Positions 5,768 through 8,168 of a stretch of DNA of 8,168 bases are shown piece after piece; position 1 is the stretch's first letter, and each line of letters opens with the position of its first letter. The DNA lies in NCBI GenBank assembly GCA_031256155.1, contig JAIRRD010000283.1, forward strand, positions 1 to 8,168, in the 5' to 3' direction. Below the pieces are notes generated by a model that was not told the DNA's origin, did no database searches, and saw nothing but the letters and a program-made list of their open reading frames with translations. Made by a program: the position numbers and the translations under genes. The DNA is from Holophagales bacterium (GTDB lineage: Bacteria > Acidobacteriota > Holophagae > Holophagales > Holophagaceae).

Positions 5768-7897
5768 ATGACTAAATCGTTGCGCTTTCTCATTGCGTCT
5801 TGCTTGGTTCTTGCCGGTTCGTTTCTTGCCGCCCAAAGAAACTCGAATATTCGCGTTGGGCTTACCTTTAACGCGACAGAACACGTGATTAGTTTCGAAG
5901 GCGGTGGGACTGTATGTACAAGAGCGGGAAAGCCGCTGATAAAACTCCGCAGCGGCGAAAATCTGCGAATCTGGTTTGATACAAAAGGGGAAATAACTTC
6001 AACAGATGAATATCGCGTTCAAATCGGACCGCCGCTTATAAAGCAAGAAGCGGATGCTTTGATTCAGAAATTAAAGTTACAGGGAGAAGCACCGGATTGT
6101 GTGAAAGTGCATGACAATGACACCTGGCGCATTTTGCTGGGAACATTTTCCGGCGTGGACGATGCCGATGCTCTTTTGCAAAGGCTGATTACCAATGGTT
6201 TTGATGAGCTATGGATAACATCGGAAAAGAAGGTCACGAGTCCCAAAAACAGCAGAGGCGGACTATATGGGATTACAGGAAAATATGAACGCATAGCCTT
6301 GCCATCAGACGGCGTATTGTTGAAACCGAACCTGGAAACTTCAAAGATAGAAGGCAAAGGCAGTTATAGAGGGAAAATAGAAATCTATCCCAATGCCCAA
6401 AACCGCTTGAGCGTGATTAACACATTGGACATGGAATCATATCTTCGCGGTGTGATTCCCAGGGAAATGAGTGCATGGATTTTCCCTTCATTGGAAGCCC
6501 TTAAAGCTCAGGCAGTTGCCGCAAGAACTTACGCCTATGCCAACCTGGGGAAGCGATCTGGTAATGGTTTTGATTTGCTTGACACACCGCTAGATCAAGT
6601 CTATGGCGGCAAAGACGGCGAGCAAAACCTGGCAGATCGCGCTGTGGAAGAAACCAGAGGACTTATAGCTACTTTTAATGGCAGACCCATTCAAGCTCTG
6701 TTTATGGCCACAGGCGGCGGAGCTACTGTTGACAACACCCATGTTTTTGGCAGCGGATTTTCGTACTTGAGAGGCGTATCAAATTACCCCGAAAAGCCCC
6801 AAACCATTTCATACAAGGGTATTCAGGCTCCATCCGGCGATCAATCATGGCTTTCATGGGATATAGCCCGTTTAGTGGCAGAAGGACTTCTGCCTGCGGA
6901 TCAACTGAGCAGTACAAAAATGTATGCTGACTCTAAAACCAGCGATTTAAGACAATATTTAACATTTCTCACCAAACGCTTCGGACTGCCAGTACCCGGC
7001 CCTTTACCTCAGGAAGGAGTCCAGATATATATCTGGATGGCACGAACTCTCAGGTTTGACAAAGTTATAGATGGTATTGAGCGCCCCCTTGATGCCGCAT
7101 ATTTTCTTCAAAATATAAAATTGCCATCCCAGGATATTATTTTGGCTGGGTTTTTGTCCAGACTGGGCATTGTTTCGCCTTTACAGTGGAGGGCACAAAA
7201 AATAACCACGCTGGACACACTGCAAGTTTTGGCGAGGATGTGGGCGGAATTTGAACCAATGAATTTAGGCGAAGGTACACTGTTGCGGGATGGCCAGGTA
7301 AGACCCAAAGGGCAGGGCCCAGGCCCATTTAAGCTGGGTACCCCTCTGATGATAATGGAAGAATATCCAGGCGGTTATCTGCGCATGGTCAGTGATGTCA
7401 GCGTCCAAGTGGGGGATGTAGTCAAGTGGCTCAACCAGGATAGTGCCCCGCGTCTGCTGGTAAGGCGTTTAGACCCTGACGGAGCCAGTTACGACCGCTA
7501 CAACCCAACCGCGCATTGGAAGGTTGAGATGATGGAATCCGAACTCACCTCAGTGCTGCGGCGCAGGAGCGCAATCAGAAGCCTTAGGAGTATTGAATTA
7601 AAACACAATGAAAACGGAAGAGTAATTGAAATGTTAGTGAGAGACCAAGCTGGCAATTCCCACAAATTCAGTGGTATGAGGATTCGAGAGGCACTGGGAC
7701 TAAAAGATAATGTGTTCAGGTACATTACTATTGGTGAATCACCCAACCGCAAATTTATTTTCTATGGACGGGGCTGGGGTCATGGCGTGGGTATGGATCA
7801 AACAGGCGCTTATGGTATGGGACTGGAGGGCTTTACTTTCGATCAAATTTTGAAACACTACTACAAAGGCATAGCGATTCAGCCGATTGGCAATTAG
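5768..7897 (+). CDS. Exported SPOR-SpoIID/LytB protein, likely peptidoglycan lytic transglycosylase (709 aa)
   Basis: A signal peptide covers ~1-22 (K3, R6, cleavage after LAA before Gln23). A SPOR-like domain lies at ~82-150, with YRVQIG and TWRILLGTF as its two strands and helices rich in ADAL. SPOR domains bind denuded glycan strands at septa. The SpoIID domain begins at ~198: LDMESYLRGVIPREM (220-234) followed by LEALKAQAVAARTYAYA. Glu233 in PREM corresponds to the catalytic Glu of Bacillus subtilis SpoIID, a lytic transglycosylase that cuts glycan strands lacking stem peptides. The domain continues with ATGGGATVDNTHVFG, resumes at ~605 and closes with GRGWGHGVGMDQTGAYGMG (667-685). Between ~341 and ~604 it is interrupted by about 260 extra residues. 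Part of these (~416-495) faintly resembles S-layer-homology helices, and ~500-555 looks beta-rich. B. subtilis SpoIID is about half this length. The start is an ATG without a Shine-Dalgarno sequence. Confidence 0.9.
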   Translation: MTKSLRFLIASCLVLAGSFLAAQRNSNIRVGLTFNATEHVISFEGGGTVCTRAGKPLIKLRSGENLRIWFDTKGEITSTDEYRVQIGPPLIKQEADALIQKLKLQGEAPDCVKVHDNDTWRILLGTFSGVDDADALLQRLITNGFDELWITSEKKVTSPKNSRGGLYGITGKYERIALPSDGVLLKPNLETSKIEGKGSYRGKIEIYPNAQNRLSVINTLDMESYLRGVIPREMSAWIFPSLEALKAQAVAARTYAYANLGKRSGNGFDLLDTPLDQVYGGKDGEQNLADRAVEETRGLIATFNGRPIQALFMATGGGATVDNTHVFGSGFSYLRGVSNYPEKPQTISYKGIQAPSGDQSWLSWDIARLVAEGLLPADQLSSTKMYADSKTSDLRQYLTFLTKRFGLPVPGPLPQEGVQIYIWMARTLRFDKVIDGIERPLDAAYFLQNIKLPSQDIILAGFLSRLGIVSPLQWRAQKITTLDTLQVLARMWAEFEPMNLGEGTLLRDGQVRPKGQGPGPFKLGTPLMIMEEYPGGYLRMVSDVSVQVGDVVKWLNQDSAPRLLVRRLDPDGASYDRYNPTAHWKVEMMESELTSVLRRRSAIRSLRSIELKHNENGRVIEMLVRDQAGNSHKFSGMRIREALGLKDNVFRYITIGESPNRKFIFYGRGWGHGVGMDQTGAYGMGLEGFTFDQILKHYYKGIAIQPIGN

Positions 7898-8022
7898 CAG
7901 TGCTTCCGTCTAAAAATTGCAAATGAAAGAGGTAATTGCAAAATATCGCTCGGCCTCCCATTGCGCTTCCTGCTTGTCAGCGCTCGCTCAATTACGGCGC
8001 AGTCTGGTGAATTCGCGCATTT
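7898..8022. other. Gene-free spacer with a degenerate copy of the 5582-5739 element core
   Basis: No ORF or RNA gene is recognisable. On the minus strand, ~8005 to ~7955 aligns by eye with ~5631-5685. Shared blocks in the same order are CTGCGC, GTnnnTGA/GTGA, GCGAGC, CAGG and AGCG, roughly 60-65% identity with small gaps. GTAATTG (7932-7938) pairs with CAATTAC (7989-7995) and GCGCT with AGCGC inside it, so this segment is also weakly palindromic. The direct repeat CGCTCG occurs at 7947 and 7981. Confidence 0.35.
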
Positions 8023-8054
8023 TATTTGTGGAGCATTGTTATGCTCCACAAATA
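8023..8054. repeat. Hairpin A: perfect 14-bp inverted repeat
   Basis: TATTTGTGGAGCAT, loop TGTT, ATGCTCCACAAATA pairs at all 14 positions. It is the first of four adjacent hairpins and lies about 125 nt after the SpoIID-domain stop. It is followed by ATAGC rather than a T-run, so a classical intrinsic terminator is not supported. Confidence 0.85.
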
Positions 8055-8087
8055 TAGCGGTTTAACTTTTCGTAGTTAAACCGCTAT
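8054..8087. repeat. Hairpin B: perfect 14-bp inverted repeat
   Basis: ATAGCGGTTTAACT, loop TTTCGT, AGTTAAACCGCTAT pairs at all 14 positions. Its first base is the last base of hairpin A. The core TTTAACTTT...AGTTAAA also occurs in the hairpin at 5592-5616, with a 5-nt rather than 4-nt centre. Confidence 0.85.
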
Positions 8088-8113
8088 GCTGGGATTCGCT
8101 TGCGAATCACAGC
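8088..8113. repeat. Hairpin C: 4+7-bp inverted repeat with one mismatch
   Basis: GCTG pairs with CAGC, then a G-A mismatch (8092/8109), then GATTCGC pairs with GCGAATC around a central TT. The innermost pair probably opens to give a CTTG tetraloop. It abuts hairpin B with no spacer. Confidence 0.75.
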
Positions 8114-8165
8114 CGCTCATAGTCCATAGGCGAGCTTGGCTCGCCGTAAATGGACTATGAAAGCG
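8114..8165. repeat. Hairpin D: two-storey inverted repeat
   Basis: TCATAGTCCAT (8117-8127) pairs perfectly over 11 bp with ATGGACTATGA (8150-8160). Inside, GGCGAGC (8129-8135), loop TTG, GCTCGCC (8139-8145) adds 7 bp after an asymmetric internal loop (A against GTAA). At the base, CGC (8114-8116) can pair with GCG (8163-8165) across an AA bulge. It lies directly after hairpin C and ends 3 nt before the window edge, so the array may continue. Confidence 0.8.
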
Positions 8166-8168
8166 AAA

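Noticed and set aside
3509..7897. Peptidase and SpoIID-domain genes as a simple two-gene operon
   Set aside because: They are separated by 186 bp filled by a palindrome, with a hairpin after the first gene and a separate promoter-like box before the second. Cotranscription is possible but not supported.
8023..8165. Integron attC site, tRNA cluster or intrinsic terminator series
   Set aside because: No attC R/L core boxes, no tRNA cloverleaf or anticodon arm, and no T-tract after any of the stems.

Overview
The window looks like chromosomal DNA from a diderm (Gram-negative-type) bacterium. It encodes an Omp85-type outer-membrane barrel protein and three proteins with N-terminal signal peptides, one of which joins a SPOR peptidoglycan-binding domain to a SpoIID/LytB peptidoglycan-hydrolase domain. 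All three predicted signal-peptide cleavages would leave an N-terminal Gln. Base composition is moderate except for the very AT-rich first ~720 bp. The gene set fits Acidobacteriota or a related deep diderm lineage, but that is a weak inference. Nothing suggests a phage, plasmid, transposase, CRISPR array, rRNA or tRNA.

Layout: (1) 1-2286 (+), the 3' part of a BamA/TamA-like Omp85 gene whose start lies before the window. (2) 2297-3358 (-), a convergent gene for an exported protein of unknown function, ending 10 bp from the Omp85 stop. (3) 3359-3508, a divergent promoter region with opposed extended -10 promoters and an interrupted palindrome between them. (4) 3509-5581 (+), an exported S9-family (prolyl-oligopeptidase-type) serine peptidase with an intact catalytic triad. 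(5) 5582-5767, an intergenic region almost filled by one large imperfect palindrome. (6) 5768-7897 (+), an exported SPOR + SpoIID protein with a large insertion in the SpoIID domain. (7) 7898-8168, a gene-free tail holding a degenerate inverted copy of the core of the 5582-5739 palindrome, then four hairpins packed end to end.

The genes share a cell-envelope theme: outer-membrane protein assembly, a periplasmic peptidase and a peptidoglycan-remodelling enzyme. There is no evidence that they form one operon. The coding content belongs largely to known families. The least explained material is the intergenic DNA: a ~158-bp palindromic element, a related core in the 3' tail, and the four-hairpin array. 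Two of the three complete genes also have an extended -10 box directly before the ATG and no Shine-Dalgarno sequence, which suggests leaderless transcripts.
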